From the NCBI GenBank assembly GCA_041611095.1, contig JBFINP010000002.1, forward strand, positions 1 through 64,000: a DNA stretch of 64,000 nt. The letters run 5' to 3'. How positions within the stretch are numbered: position 1 is the stretch's first letter; each line of letters starts with the position of its first letter. The notes below the pieces were generated by a model. It saw only the letters and a program-made list of their open reading frames with translations. It was not told where the DNA came from and did no database searches. The stretch comes from UBA6912 sp041611095 (GTDB taxonomy: Bacteria; Actinomycetota; Acidimicrobiia; Spongiisociales; UBA5794). Both the position numbers and the translations under genes were made by a program. This document shows, piece after piece, positions 24,712 through 33,629 of this stretch.

Positions 24712-25815
24712 TCATCCGATGCCGTAGAGCTCCATGAGCTGCTTGGTGATGGCCGACGGGCCAAAGGCCGCGGCGCGCCGTTGGCCGGCGGCCCCCAGAC
24801 TCGCCCGCATCGCCGGGGCATCGACGACCTTGCGCAGTGCCGCGACCGCTGCCTCCATGTCTTCCGAGGGGAACAGCAGCCCCGCCTCATCGTTGCCCAG
24901 CAGCGTCCTGAGTGGTGCGATGTCGCTGCCCACGATCGGGATGCCGTTGAGCATCGCTTCGGCAGCCACCCGGCAGAACGACTCAGCTCGTGACGGGATG
25001 AACACCACGTCGAGGTCGGCATAGACCTGCCGCACATCGCTCAGCTTGCCGACGGGGCTGACGATGTCGGTGGGGTAGCGCCGCAGCTGCTCCCAGGTGG
25101 CCTCGTTGAAATGTCGGGGATCGAGGCTGACGTAGAGCTTCCAGGTGACGGGCAGGTCGGCGATGGCGGCGACCACCTCCGGCAGCAGGTCAAAGCCCTT
25201 GCGCGGGGTTGCCCCTCCGATGAAGCCTATGTGGAGCGGTGGCTCGCCGGAGCGGTCCCACAGCCCGGCGACCTCGGCAGCATCGATCGGGTTCGGCACG
25301 ATGGTGGCGTCGCCTTTGCGACATAGTCCGTTCTCCACCGCCACCGCCTCCGCCGTGGGGGACACCGCAGCCAGCCGCAACTTGGGCAGGAGGCGACGGA
25401 CCAGGGGCCCGAGGCGACGTCCCCATTTGGAGCCGACCGGGTCGTGTATCCACACCACCGTGGGCTTCTGGGTCACCACCGATGCCAGCGTGGCCAGGTT
25501 GAGGCCGGTCAGGGCGTTGGCGTGGATCGCCGTGAGCCGCTTGCGATTTCGCAACGCCCACCACGCCAGCCGAGTACCCGCAACGAGACGCAGCCAGCGG
25601 TCGATCCCCTCGCGCGGCCGGCGCGGGAGGGCCACGTACTCGTCGGCGAGTCCCTCGGCTCGGACTACCTCGACGAAGGAGCCCACGGCGGGGCTGGCGA
25701 GCACTCGGTGGACGCTGCCCTCGAGCTGCCCCATGACCGTGAGGAGGCTGCGGTTGGAGCCTCCGAGCGCCCCCGGCGTTGCAACGAACAGGACGGTCGG
25801 TGCGCCGCGTGTCAC
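24712..25815 (-). CDS. GT4-type glycosyltransferase
   Basis: 367 residues. FVATPGALGGSNRSLLTVM is the N-terminal glycine loop. The donor domain starts HIGFIGGATPRKGFDLLPEV, and an E-x7-E-like stretch is RAESFCRVAAEAMLNG. It is the third gene of a minus-strand operon behind the ABC exporter genes (gap 19 bases) and converges on the second sulfotransferase gene. GTG start. Probably a sugar transferase working on the exported polymer or its lipid carrier. Confidence 0.86.
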   Translation of the reverse strand: MTRGAPTVLFVATPGALGGSNRSLLTVMGQLEGSVHRVLASPAVGSFVEVVRAEGLADEYVALPRRPREGIDRWLRLVAGTRLAWWALRNRKRLTAIHANALTGLNLATLASVVTQKPTVVWIHDPVGSKWGRRLGPLVRRLLPKLRLAAVSPTAEAVAVENGLCRKGDATIVPNPIDAAEVAGLWDRSGEPPLHIGFIGGATPRKGFDLLPEVVAAIADLPVTWKLYVSLDPRHFNEATWEQLRRYPTDIVSPVGKLSDVRQVYADLDVVFIPSRAESFCRVAAEAMLNGIPIVGSDIAPLRTLLGNDEAGLLFPSEDMEAAVAALRKVVDAPAMRASLGAAGQRRAAAFGPSAITKQLMELYGIG

Positions 25816-25834
25816 GAGAGCCCTTTGCGCTGGA

Positions 25835-26692
25835 TCAATAGCCGCTCAGCAAGCCCATCTTGCGGGCGAACTCGAGCGCTCGCCGGAACAGCCAGAGCCC
25901 CATCGGGAAGGCGATCACGCTGAACACGGTGAGCACGATCGCCGCCGTGCTGAACGGAAGGTCGAACGAGCCGGGATCGGCCATCAACAACGTTCGCGAC
26001 CCGTTGATCACATACGTGTGTGGGATCAGGTACGAGAAGAACCTCAGCCACCCGGGGAGCTGGGACACCGAGAACACCGAACCGGCGAGGAGGCTGGCGG
26101 CGAGGCCATAGAACACGAGGATGGGCTGTGACTTCAACGTGAGCATCAGCACGGCTGCCGACAGGATGCCGATGGCCGTGGTGGCGATCATCCCCAGCAG
26201 GATGAGCAGAGCGAACCCCGGGAGCTGGCCGAGCTCGTAGTTGGCGCCAAGGATGCCGCCCAGCACCATCAATGCGACGCCGTTGAACAGCCCGAAGCCC
26301 AACGCCCAGGTGTTCATCGCCAGCGGGAGCACGGTCCACGGGACGGGCTCGACGAGGTAGGTCTCGAGCGTCCCCCGCTGGAACGCCACCTGGAGCATGC
26401 CACCGAATCCGACGAGCGCACCCTGGAGCATTGCCGTCACACCGAGACCGATGGCGACGAACGTCAGGTAGTCGCCGCCGACACGGCCGTCGTTGATGAG
26501 CTGTCCGATGAAGAAGGACAACACCAGCGGCATGAGACTCTTCGCCAGAGCGAACACGAAGGTCATCGGATAGCTGATCTCCTCGACGAACTCCATGCGG
26601 AGGAAGGCCATCACGGTTGCCCACGTCGATGGTCGGCGGCGCACCTTGCGGCGCTCTGGCCGCACGTCCGTTGGTGCCGTGGTAGTCGTCAC
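25835..26692 (-). CDS. ABC-2 type transporter permease
   Basis: 285 residues with six hydrophobic segments and the ABC-2 pattern (FRMEFVEEISYP-like entry, a long cytoplasmic loop, LIPHTYVINGSRTLL near the end). Such permeases pair with one ATPase to move lipid-linked polysaccharide or other bulky substrates across the membrane. The partner ATPase gene lies ten bases upstream in the same operon. In this locus it is a candidate exporter of the surface glycan or of a glycolipid. Drug export is an alternative. GTG start. Confidence 0.83.
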   Translation of the reverse strand: MTTTTAPTDVRPERRKVRRRPSTWATVMAFLRMEFVEEISYPMTFVFALAKSLMPLVLSFFIGQLINDGRVGGDYLTFVAIGLGVTAMLQGALVGFGGMLQVAFQRGTLETYLVEPVPWTVLPLAMNTWALGFGLFNGVALMVLGGILGANYELGQLPGFALLILLGMIATTAIGILSAAVLMLTLKSQPILVFYGLAASLLAGSVFSVSQLPGWLRFFSYLIPHTYVINGSRTLLMADPGSFDLPFSTAAIVLTVFSVIAFPMGLWLFRRALEFARKMGLLSGY

Positions 26693-26702
26693 GTGGTCCC
26701 CT

Positions 26703-27806
26703 TCATCGTCTCGACCGAAGCCGGCCGGACCGCTTGCCCTCGCCCTGCTCGCGCCTGCGCTGACGTTCTTCGCGCCGCCGGCGCCTCAGCTCCTCGGCGG
26801 TCGGCATGTCCTCGGCCCCGTAGATGTCGGCGAGCAGGTCCCGAAGCGGGCGCTTCACCTCATCGACCGACACCACGTCGCCGATCAGGGTGTCGAGCTC
26901 GCCGAGCACCGCACCGTGCGGCGTGCCATGGCTGAGGATGCAGCGGAGCACCTCGCCATGCTGGGTGACAGACTCCGGGCCGTGCCCGTTTGCGGTCAGG
27001 ATCTTTGCGGCCCGCCCTGCGGTATCCGCCTCGCGGAACGTGATCTCGACGCAGGGGCGATCGAGCTTTGCCCGCATCGTCTGCAGGTCGCCGTCATAGC
27101 GAATGCGTCCCTGGTCGAGCAGGATCATCCGTGAGTGAAGTGCTTCGATCTCTTCGAGGCGATGCGAGGAGACCAGTGCTGCGATCTTGCTCTCCTCGAC
27201 GATGCTGATGATGAGGTTGAGGAGGCCGTGGGCCGCCACCGGATCGACAGCGCCGGTGGGCTCGTCGAGGATGAGCACCTCGGGTTTGTGGAAGATCGCA
27301 CGGGCCAGCTGGATGCGCGCTCGCATCCCGGCAGACAGGGCGAAGATCGATTTCTTGGCGGCATGTCCGAGGCCGACGAGCTCGAGGGTCTCGTCGACGC
27401 GGCGGTCGATCGCCCTGGGCCTCATGCCCTGGAGCCGGCCGTGGAACCGGAGGTTCTCGGCACAGGACAGCCGCATGAGCATGCTGCGGTCGTCGCCGGG
27501 CATCCAGCCCACGAGGCTGCGGACCGGCGCCGACTGCTTCGTTGTGTTGTAGCCCATGATGCTGGCCGACCCGGTCGTGGGCGTCGTGAGACCGACGAGG
27601 ATTCGGAAGGCGGTCGTCTTGCCGGCACCGTTGGGGCCGACGACGGCGACGATCTCGCCGGGGTCGACCGTGAAGTCGACGCTGTCGAGCGCGACGATCG
27701 GTTCCTTGATCTGGGACCGCACCAGCGCCTGCATCCACTTCGGTGATGGGTAGTACGTCTTGCCGACGTTCTCGACGACGATGCTCGGTTCCGTGGTGCT
27801 GGTCAC
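26703..27806 (-). CDS. ABC transporter ATP-binding protein
   Basis: 367 residues. Walker A is GPNGAGKTT (~59-67), the signature is ALSAGMRARIQLARA (LSAGM in place of LSGGQ), Walker B is VLILDEPTGAVDP, and the switch His is in SSHRLEE. A regulatory C-terminal domain and a very basic tail (RRRRREERQRRREQGEGKR) follow. The N-terminal KTYYPSPKWMQALV insertion is common in ATPases of polysaccharide and ABC-2 exporters. It forms an operon with the permease and a glycosyltransferase. GTG start; divergent from the lipoprotein gene at 27995. Confidence 0.9.
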   Translation of the reverse strand: MTSTTEPSIVVENVGKTYYPSPKWMQALVRSQIKEPIVALDSVDFTVDPGEIVAVVGPNGAGKTTAFRILVGLTTPTTGSASIMGYNTTKQSAPVRSLVGWMPGDDRSMLMRLSCAENLRFHGRLQGMRPRAIDRRVDETLELVGLGHAAKKSIFALSAGMRARIQLARAIFHKPEVLILDEPTGAVDPVAAHGLLNLIISIVEESKIAALVSSHRLEEIEALHSRMILLDQGRIRYDGDLQTMRAKLDRPCVEITFREADTAGRAAKILTANGHGPESVTQHGEVLRCILSHGTPHGAVLGELDTLIGDVVSVDEVKRPLRDLLADIYGAEDMPTAEELRRRRREERQRRREQGEGKRSGRLRSRR

Positions 27807-27994
27807 GTCGAGGCCGTCCGATCTGTCGTCGATGACCCGAGCGCCGGTTCCGCCACCAGCCCAAGTGGAGGCGCTCGTCCCCCCGAGTCGAGCGGATGTG
27901 CGGCGCCGTCACGCACGGGCGCCTATATCCGGCGCCGATACTACTCTCGGCTCGCAGGGCCAGAGGATAGGTCCAGCGCACTGTTCTGGGGGAT

Positions 27995-29767
27995 ATGCCG
28001 ACGCGACGAATCGCCGGCGCGCTGCTGTCTTTGATGATGGTGGTCAGCGCGTGTGACACCGGTTCCGCCGCCCGAGTGGGGGACACCGTTGCGACGACGC
28101 GCCCGCCGGCCACCACGACGACCACGCCTCCCGCCTCGACCACGTCGCCGCCGACGCCCACGACGACGATCCCTCAGATCCGGACAGAGTCACTCCCCGG
28201 CGTCGATCGCATTCTCAGCGGCGAACTGTCGATTGCGGAGGGTTTCGAGATCCCCGCCGGCGAAGTGTGGGCGTTCGATCCCACCTACACCACGACCGTC
28301 GAGGTTGCCGCCAACGTCACCGTGCGCGGCACGCTGGTGATGAAGCCCGCCGACGGCACGGTGGAGCACACGTTGCGATTCGTCGGCATCGACGAATCGG
28401 ACTTCGTCGGCGGTGGGCACGACCCGCTCGACACCGATGTGGGTCTATGGGTGCTCGACGACGGGATGCTCGACCTCGCAGGCGAGGAGAAGCCTGCGTG
28501 GGACTACGTGTGGCACGACGAGTGGGCCGGCGACGAGGTGGTGGCGGCGCCGAACGTGGTGGGCGATTACACGACGTTCACCTCCGTCTCCGGTCCAGGC
28601 GACGTCCCGGCCGTCAACGAGCTTGGCTTCGCGACCGAACTGCTCGACCTCACCCGCAACGTACGCATCGAGGGCACCCCTGAAGGGCGCACCCACGTGT
28701 TCATCCACTCGACGCAGCCGCAGTCCATGCGGTACGTCGCCATCCGCCACGTCGGGCCCGACTTCGGTGTCGCGGTCCGCGGCAACCGTGCCCAGGGCGG
28801 CACCCAGCGCAACGTCGGGTCCGACGTGACGGGCCGTTACGGGCTCCATTTCCACCGGGCCGGGGAGGGCTCACGGGGCTCGATCGTCGAGGGCGTCGTC
28901 ATTCGCGACGCCACCAACCACGCCTTCGTTCCCCACAACTCCAACGGGATCACCTTCCGGGACACCATCGCTTACAACACCCAGCAGGAGGCGTACTGGT
29001 GGGATCCGGCGCTCCAGGGTGCGCCCAGCAACGCTTCGGACGACATCCTCTACGAGCACGTCATCGCTGCCGGGGTCACCGTCAACGGCACCGGCTCCGC
29101 CTTCGCCCTCGCCGACGGTGACGGCAACGTCCTCGTCGACTCGGTGGCCGTCGGGGTCACCGGGCGGGGGAGCAGCATGTCGGGGTACCACTGGCCCGGC
29201 ACCGAGAAGGCGGTCTGGGAGTTCAGTGACAACATCGCCCACAACAACGCCGTCTATGGCATCCGGGTGTGGCAGAACACCTCCGACCCTCACCTCATAT
29301 CGGACTTCCTCGGTTACTACAACGGCGTCGCCGGTATCGCTCACGGGGCCTACACCAACTCGTACACCTATGCCGATCTCACGCTGCTGTCGAACGGCGA
29401 GCGATCAGGCGGGGACATCGCCATCGAGGCGAACGCCGTGGGGCGGCCGTCGCGGGACGGCACCGTCGATCTCCAGCAATGGACGGGCATCGAGACCGGG
29501 GGCGCCGTGATCGTGCTCGGGCGCCATGCCGTGTCGGCGCAGGCTCCCGTTCGCTTCATCGACTGCGACTTCTCGCGTGTCGTCGTGCAAGAAGGGCCGA
29601 ACAACTTCTCGCGATGGGACTTCGTCGACTGCGACCTCGAACCGGAAGACTTCGAGATCCGCAACATGAACGAGCGCTCCACCCTCCGGGTCCAGAATGG
29701 CGGCGATGCGTGGGAGCTGCGTCCTGACGGATCCGTGAACGAGGTCGAACCGTTCTACACCGGTTGA
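27995..29767 (+). CDS. Lipoprotein with G8/beta-helix-like domain
   Basis: 590 residues. A lipoprotein signal (hydrophobic stretch, then VVSAC with Cys21) and a Thr/Pro linker (~32-62) precede a beta-rich domain that resembles G8 domains (IPAGEVWAFDPTYTTTVEV, VTVRGTLVMKPADG) and a right-handed parallel beta-helix (TGRYGLHFHRAGEG, NHAFVPHNSNGITFRDTIAY, AHNNAVYGIRVWQN). This layout recalls the extracellular CEMIP/TMEM2 group, which acts on hyaluronan. It should sit on the outer face of the membrane. A paralogue with SLH-like repeats lies at 40865. Binding or cleavage of the neighbouring surface glycan is an inference. Confidence 0.78.
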   Translation: MPTRRIAGALLSLMMVVSACDTGSAARVGDTVATTRPPATTTTTPPASTTSPPTPTTTIPQIRTESLPGVDRILSGELSIAEGFEIPAGEVWAFDPTYTTTVEVAANVTVRGTLVMKPADGTVEHTLRFVGIDESDFVGGGHDPLDTDVGLWVLDDGMLDLAGEEKPAWDYVWHDEWAGDEVVAAPNVVGDYTTFTSVSGPGDVPAVNELGFATELLDLTRNVRIEGTPEGRTHVFIHSTQPQSMRYVAIRHVGPDFGVAVRGNRAQGGTQRNVGSDVTGRYGLHFHRAGEGSRGSIVEGVVIRDATNHAFVPHNSNGITFRDTIAYNTQQEAYWWDPALQGAPSNASDDILYEHVIAAGVTVNGTGSAFALADGDGNVLVDSVAVGVTGRGSSMSGYHWPGTEKAVWEFSDNIAHNNAVYGIRVWQNTSDPHLISDFLGYYNGVAGIAHGAYTNSYTYADLTLLSNGERSGGDIAIEANAVGRPSRDGTVDLQQWTGIETGGAVIVLGRHAVSAQAPVRFIDCDFSRVVVQEGPNNFSRWDFVDCDLEPEDFEIRNMNERSTLRVQNGGDAWELRPDGSVNEVEPFYTG

Positions 29768-29789
29768 TCCGGAGCGCCTGCCGGCTGCC

Positions 29790-29795
29790 TACCCT
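29790..29795 (+). promoter_or_regulatory. Putative -10 element for the LLM oxidoreductase gene
   Basis: TACCCT eight bases before the ATG at 29804, with no ribosome-binding site between. This fits leaderless transcription. Confidence 0.45.
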
Positions 29796-29803
29796 CCCGC
29801 ACC

Positions 29804-30658
29804 ATGCACATCGGCGTAGGCATCTTCCCCACGGACACGACCATCCGGCCGACCGACCTCGCCATGGCGGCCGAGGAGCGCGGTTTCGAGTCGCTGTGGT
29901 TCCCCGAGCACAGCCACATCCCCGCCTCCCGTGAGACGCCATGGGGTGGGAGGAAGAAGGCCCCACCGCTGCCCGAGCACTACTGGCGAACCCACGACCA
30001 ATTCGTTGCGCTGGCCGCCGCGGCCGCCGTCACGAGTCGCCTCCGGCTCGCTACGGGTATCACGCTCGTTGCGCAGCGGGATCCGTTGTGGCTGGCCAAG
30101 CAGGTGGCGTCGCTCGACACCATCTCGAACGGTCGGGTCATCTTCGGCATCGGGTACGGCTGGAACAAGGAGGAGATGCGTCACCACGGGGTTGCCTACG
30201 GGCGGCGTCGGGCGATCCTGCGCGAGAAGGTGCTGGCGATGAAGGCATTGTGGACCGAGGACGAGGCCGAGTTCCACGGCGAGCACGTGGCCTTCGATGC
30301 GAGCTGGGCGTGGCCCAAGCCGGTGCAGCGGCCCCACCCGCCGATCGTCATGGGTGGCGCCCCGGGGCCGAAGACGTTCGGTGCGATCGTCGAGTTCTGC
30401 GACGGCTGGATGCCGATCCACGGCCGGCACGACATGGTGCCCCACATCGGCGAGCTGCGCGCCGCCGCCGAAGCTGCGGGCCGTGACCCCGGCTCGATCG
30501 AGCTCGGCGTCTTCTTCGGGCCCCCTGATCCGGCCCGGCTCGAAGAGTTGGCGGCGGCCGGTGTCGCCCGGGTGGTGATGGCCCTTCCCCAGGCGAGCCC
30601 GGGCGGCGTGTTGGACCGGCTCGACGACCTGGCGCCCCTGGTCACCGAGATGCGCTGA
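29804..30658 (+). CDS. Luciferase-like (LLM) F420-type oxidoreductase
   Basis: 284 residues of the bacterial-luciferase-like TIM-barrel family. The N-terminus is GVGIFPTDTTIRPTDLAMAAEERGFESLWFPEH, followed by RLRLATGITLVAQRDPLWLAKQ and RVIFGIGYGWNKEEM, which match the F420-dependent branch. It would oxidise or reduce an unknown small molecule using F420. It stands alone between the G8-like lipoprotein gene and the acyl-CoA-dehydrogenase-like gene. It may not belong to either neighbourhood. Confidence 0.85.
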   Translation: MHIGVGIFPTDTTIRPTDLAMAAEERGFESLWFPEHSHIPASRETPWGGRKKAPPLPEHYWRTHDQFVALAAAAAVTSRLRLATGITLVAQRDPLWLAKQVASLDTISNGRVIFGIGYGWNKEEMRHHGVAYGRRRAILREKVLAMKALWTEDEAEFHGEHVAFDASWAWPKPVQRPHPPIVMGGAPGPKTFGAIVEFCDGWMPIHGRHDMVPHIGELRAAAEAAGRDPGSIELGVFFGPPDPARLEELAAAGVARVVMALPQASPGGVLDRLDDLAPLVTEMR

Positions 30659-30771
30659 GCAGGGTCGCTCGACCCAAACGGGCCGCCCGGCCCAGAGTGC
30701 ACGTTGGGGGCCACTGGTAGAGTCGTTCGGGTTCCGCCACGGGTGGGAACGATCGCAATCTGAGGGGGGAC

Positions 30772-31917
30772 ATGGACTTCTCTTGGTCCGATGAGCAACT
30801 CGCCTTCCGCCAAGCCGTCATCGAGTTCGCCCAGAAGGAGCTGAACGACCGCATCCTCGAGCGGGACGCCTCCTACGAGTTCTCTCGCGAGGCCTGGAAC
30901 AAGGCGGCGCAGTTCGGTCTCCTCGGTCTCCCGTTCCCCGAGGAGTACGGCGGCCAGGGCGCCGACTTCCTCACCACCATGCTGGCCATGGAGGCCCTCG
31001 GGTACGGGTGCAGGGACAACGGCCTGATCTTCTCGATGAACGCACACCTGTGGTCGGGAGCGCTGCCGGTGTGGCGCTTTGGCACCGACGAGCAGAAGGC
31101 GAAGTACCTCCCGGGCCTCATCGACGGCTCTCTCATCGCGGTGCAGGGAATGACCGAGCCCGGCTCCGGGTCCGACGCCTACAGCCTGGCGACCACGGCG
31201 ACCGAGGACGGGGATCATTACGTGCTCAACGGGTCCAAGACGTTCATCACCAACGCCCCTGTCGCCGACGTCTTCGTCGTGTTCACCACCGTCGACCGCA
31301 GCAAGGGCTGGCTGGGGCTCACCGCGTTCATCGTCGACGCCGACACGCAGGGCCTCACCGTCGGCAAGAACTTCCACAAGATGGGCATCCGCACCTCGCC
31401 GATGTCGGAGCTGATCTTCGATGGCTGCCGTGTCCCGAAGGAGAACATGCTCGCCAAGCGCGGCTCCGGCATGATGATCTTCAACCACTCCATCGAGCAC
31501 GAGCGCGGCGCCATCCTGGCCCACACGGTCGGCACTATGGACCGCCAGCTCGAAGAGGCCCTGACGTACGCACGTCAGCGCAAGCAGTTCGGGCAGTCGA
31601 TCGGCAAGTTCCAGGCCGTGTCCCACCGCCTCGTCGACATGAAGGTGCGCATCGAGGCGGGTCGGCTCCTCCTCTATCGCCTCGGGTGGCTCTGGGACCG
31701 CGGCGAGGGAAAGGCCATCGACGCCTCCATGGTGAAGCTGTTCCTGTCCGAGGCATGGGTGCAGTCGAGCATCGATGCCATGTGGGTGCACGGCGGCTAC
31801 GGCTACATGGTGGAGAGCGAGCTGGAGCGGGACGTACGCGATGCGTTCTCGAGCCGGATCTACTCAGGGACCAACGACATCCAGAAGAACGTCATCGCCA
31901 GCCAGCTGAAGCTGTGA
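30772..31917 (+). CDS. Acyl-CoA-dehydrogenase-like enzyme, probable prolyl-carrier dehydrogenase
   Basis: 381 residues, full length for the flavin acyl-CoA dehydrogenase family (TEPGSGSDA flavin-contact motif, RKQFGQSIGKFQ, HGGYGYMVESELERDVRD). The usual catalytic Glu of the IYEGT motif is Ser (IYSGTND, ~363-369). Glu244 in IEHERGAILA instead occupies the helix-G position used by isovaleryl-CoA dehydrogenase and, as I recall, by the prolyl-ACP oxidases. It is followed five bases later by an adenylation enzyme, as PltE accompanies PltF. I infer oxidation of a carrier-bound prolyl group to pyrrolyl. An ordinary short branched-chain dehydrogenase is the alternative. GAGGGGGG ribosome-binding site. 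Confidence 0.8.
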   Translation: MDFSWSDEQLAFRQAVIEFAQKELNDRILERDASYEFSREAWNKAAQFGLLGLPFPEEYGGQGADFLTTMLAMEALGYGCRDNGLIFSMNAHLWSGALPVWRFGTDEQKAKYLPGLIDGSLIAVQGMTEPGSGSDAYSLATTATEDGDHYVLNGSKTFITNAPVADVFVVFTTVDRSKGWLGLTAFIVDADTQGLTVGKNFHKMGIRTSPMSELIFDGCRVPKENMLAKRGSGMMIFNHSIEHERGAILAHTVGTMDRQLEEALTYARQRKQFGQSIGKFQAVSHRLVDMKVRIEAGRLLLYRLGWLWDRGEGKAIDASMVKLFLSEAWVQSSIDAMWVHGGYGYMVESELERDVRDAFSSRIYSGTNDIQKNVIASQLKL

Positions 31918-31922
31918 CCGCC

Positions 31923-33524
31923 ATGAGCTACCGCTACCTCGTTCATCACTATCTCCAGGACTCGGTGGCGCGTACCCCCGGCAAGAGGGCCCTCGTCGAC
32001 GGGGATCGGTCGCTCACCTACGCCGAGCTGGACGCCCGGTCGAACCAGGTCGCCAATCTGCTGCGATCACTGGGCGTCGAGAAGGGCGACCGGGTCGGGT
32101 TGTATCTCCGCAAGTCGCTCGAGGCCGTGGTGGGGATCTACGGCGTGATGAAGGCGGGAGCGGCCTACGTTCCGCTCGATCCCAGCGCCCCCGAGCATCG
32201 CGTCGGGTACATCGCAGGCAACTGCGGCTTGCGTCACATCCTCACCGGCAAGGAGAAGCGAAGGTCGTGGTCGGCGGTCAAGCAAGAAGGAGCGGTCGAT
32301 CTCGAGCACCTCATCGTCATGAACCTGCCCGATGTCGACTATGACGTTCCCGGGGTGGTGCTGTGCGGGACGGCGGCGATCGATGCGCAGCCCGAGGACC
32401 TCGGACACGATCCGATGATCATGCAACAGGATCTCGCCTACATCCTGTACACCTCGGGATCGACGGGTGATCCGAAAGGGGTGATGCTCAGCCACCTAGC
32501 CTGCCGCGCCTTCGTGGACTGGGCGGCGGAGGAATATGGCGTTGTCGCCGACGACATCGTCGCGAGTCATGCCCCACTCCACTTCGACCTGTCAACGTTC
32601 GACCTCTACGCGGCCGCCCGCGCCGGAGCCACGCTCGTGCTCGTGCCTCCCAAGCTGTCGGTGTTCCCGGTGGAGGTGGCGCGGTTCATCGACAAGCACC
32701 AGATCACCGTGTGGTACTCGGTTCCGAGCATCCTGACGATGATGGTCGAGCACGCCAATCTCGAGCAGGGGGCGCTACCGAGCATTCGGGCGTTGCTCTT
32801 CGCCGGTGAGGTGTTCCCGACCAAGTACCTCTCCCGGCTGATGAAGCTGATGCCCCACGCCCTCTTTGCCAATCTCTACGGGCCGACCGAGACCAACGTG
32901 TGCACCGCGTACACGGTGCCGGAACCGCCGCCCGAGGACGGTCCGACGATCTCGATCGGGAAGGCCATCGGGAACGTGGACACCTTCGTGGTCGACGACG
33001 AGGGGAACGTGGTGGAGCTCGGCACGGTTGGCGAGCTGCTCGTACGCGGGCCCACAGTGATGCGAGGCTATTGGGGCGATCTCGAGCGCACCAAGCTACG
33101 GCTGGTCACCGACCCCCGGGACCCCGACTTCGGCGATCCGGTCTACCGCACCGGGGATCTCGTTGAGGAGATGCCGGACGGCAACTACCGCTTCCTGGGG
33201 AGGCGTGACCACCAGATCAAGCACCGTGGCTACCGGATCGAGCTTGGCGACATCGAGACTGCGATCAACGCGCATCCCGACGTGGTGGAGTGTGCCGTCG
33301 TGGCCATTCCCGACGAGTTCGTCTCCAACCGCATCAAGGCGTTCGTGGCCGTGAAGGCCGAGATCGCAGAGAACGAGATGATCAACCACTGCGCCGAGTT
33401 GATCCAGAAGTACATGATTCCAGAGACCTTCTACTTCCGGGAGCACCTACCCAAGACGTCACGGGGCAAGGTCGACCGTCAGCTGCTCGGCCGCGAGGCG
33501 ATCGAGCTGGCCGCCGGCGAGTAG
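31923..33524 (+). CDS. Free-standing adenylation enzyme, probable L-prolyl-AMP ligase
   Basis: 533 residues, an NRPS-type adenylation domain with no carrier or condensation domain. Core motifs: LTYAELDARSNQVA, YILYTSGSTGDPKGVMLSH (A3), NLYGPTETN (A5), YRTGDL (A7), GRRDHQIKHRGYRIELGDIE (A8), and the catalytic Lys in PKTSRGKVDRQ (A10). The hand-aligned specificity positions read D-L-F-S-L-A-L-V, close to the D-L-L-Y-L-A-L-V that I recall for stand-alone prolyl-AMP ligases of pyrrole pathways. It should load an amino acid on the carrier protein at 35169. The ATG lies five bases after the dehydrogenase stop. Substrate assignment is inference. Confidence 0.85.
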   Translation: MSYRYLVHHYLQDSVARTPGKRALVDGDRSLTYAELDARSNQVANLLRSLGVEKGDRVGLYLRKSLEAVVGIYGVMKAGAAYVPLDPSAPEHRVGYIAGNCGLRHILTGKEKRRSWSAVKQEGAVDLEHLIVMNLPDVDYDVPGVVLCGTAAIDAQPEDLGHDPMIMQQDLAYILYTSGSTGDPKGVMLSHLACRAFVDWAAEEYGVVADDIVASHAPLHFDLSTFDLYAAARAGATLVLVPPKLSVFPVEVARFIDKHQITVWYSVPSILTMMVEHANLEQGALPSIRALLFAGEVFPTKYLSRLMKLMPHALFANLYGPTETNVCTAYTVPEPPPEDGPTISIGKAIGNVDTFVVDDEGNVVELGTVGELLVRGPTVMRGYWGDLERTKLRLVTDPRDPDFGDPVYRTGDLVEEMPDGNYRFLGRRDHQIKHRGYRIELGDIETAINAHPDVVECAVVAIPDEFVSNRIKAFVAVKAEIAENEMINHCAELIQKYMIPETFYFREHLPKTSRGKVDRQLLGREAIELAAGE

Positions 33525-33616
33525 GACCCAGGCACCTCGCTCTACCTGATCGGAGCCTGTGGCTCGGGTGAGACCGGGTCCTGCGCGAGCGATGTGGCGC
33601 ACACCGCGTGAACGGG

Positions 33617-33622
33617 TAGCGT
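33617..33622 (+). promoter_or_regulatory. Putative -10 element for the cupin gene
   Basis: TAGCGT seven bases before the ATG at 33630, with no ribosome-binding site. This supports the ATG over the in-frame GTG at 33621. Confidence 0.4.
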
Positions 33623-33629
33623 GCGCGTC

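Noticed and set aside
30196..31791. Long open frame antisense to the LLM oxidoreductase and dehydrogenase genes
   Set aside because: Low-complexity composition typical of a shadow frame, and it crosses two real genes and their gap.
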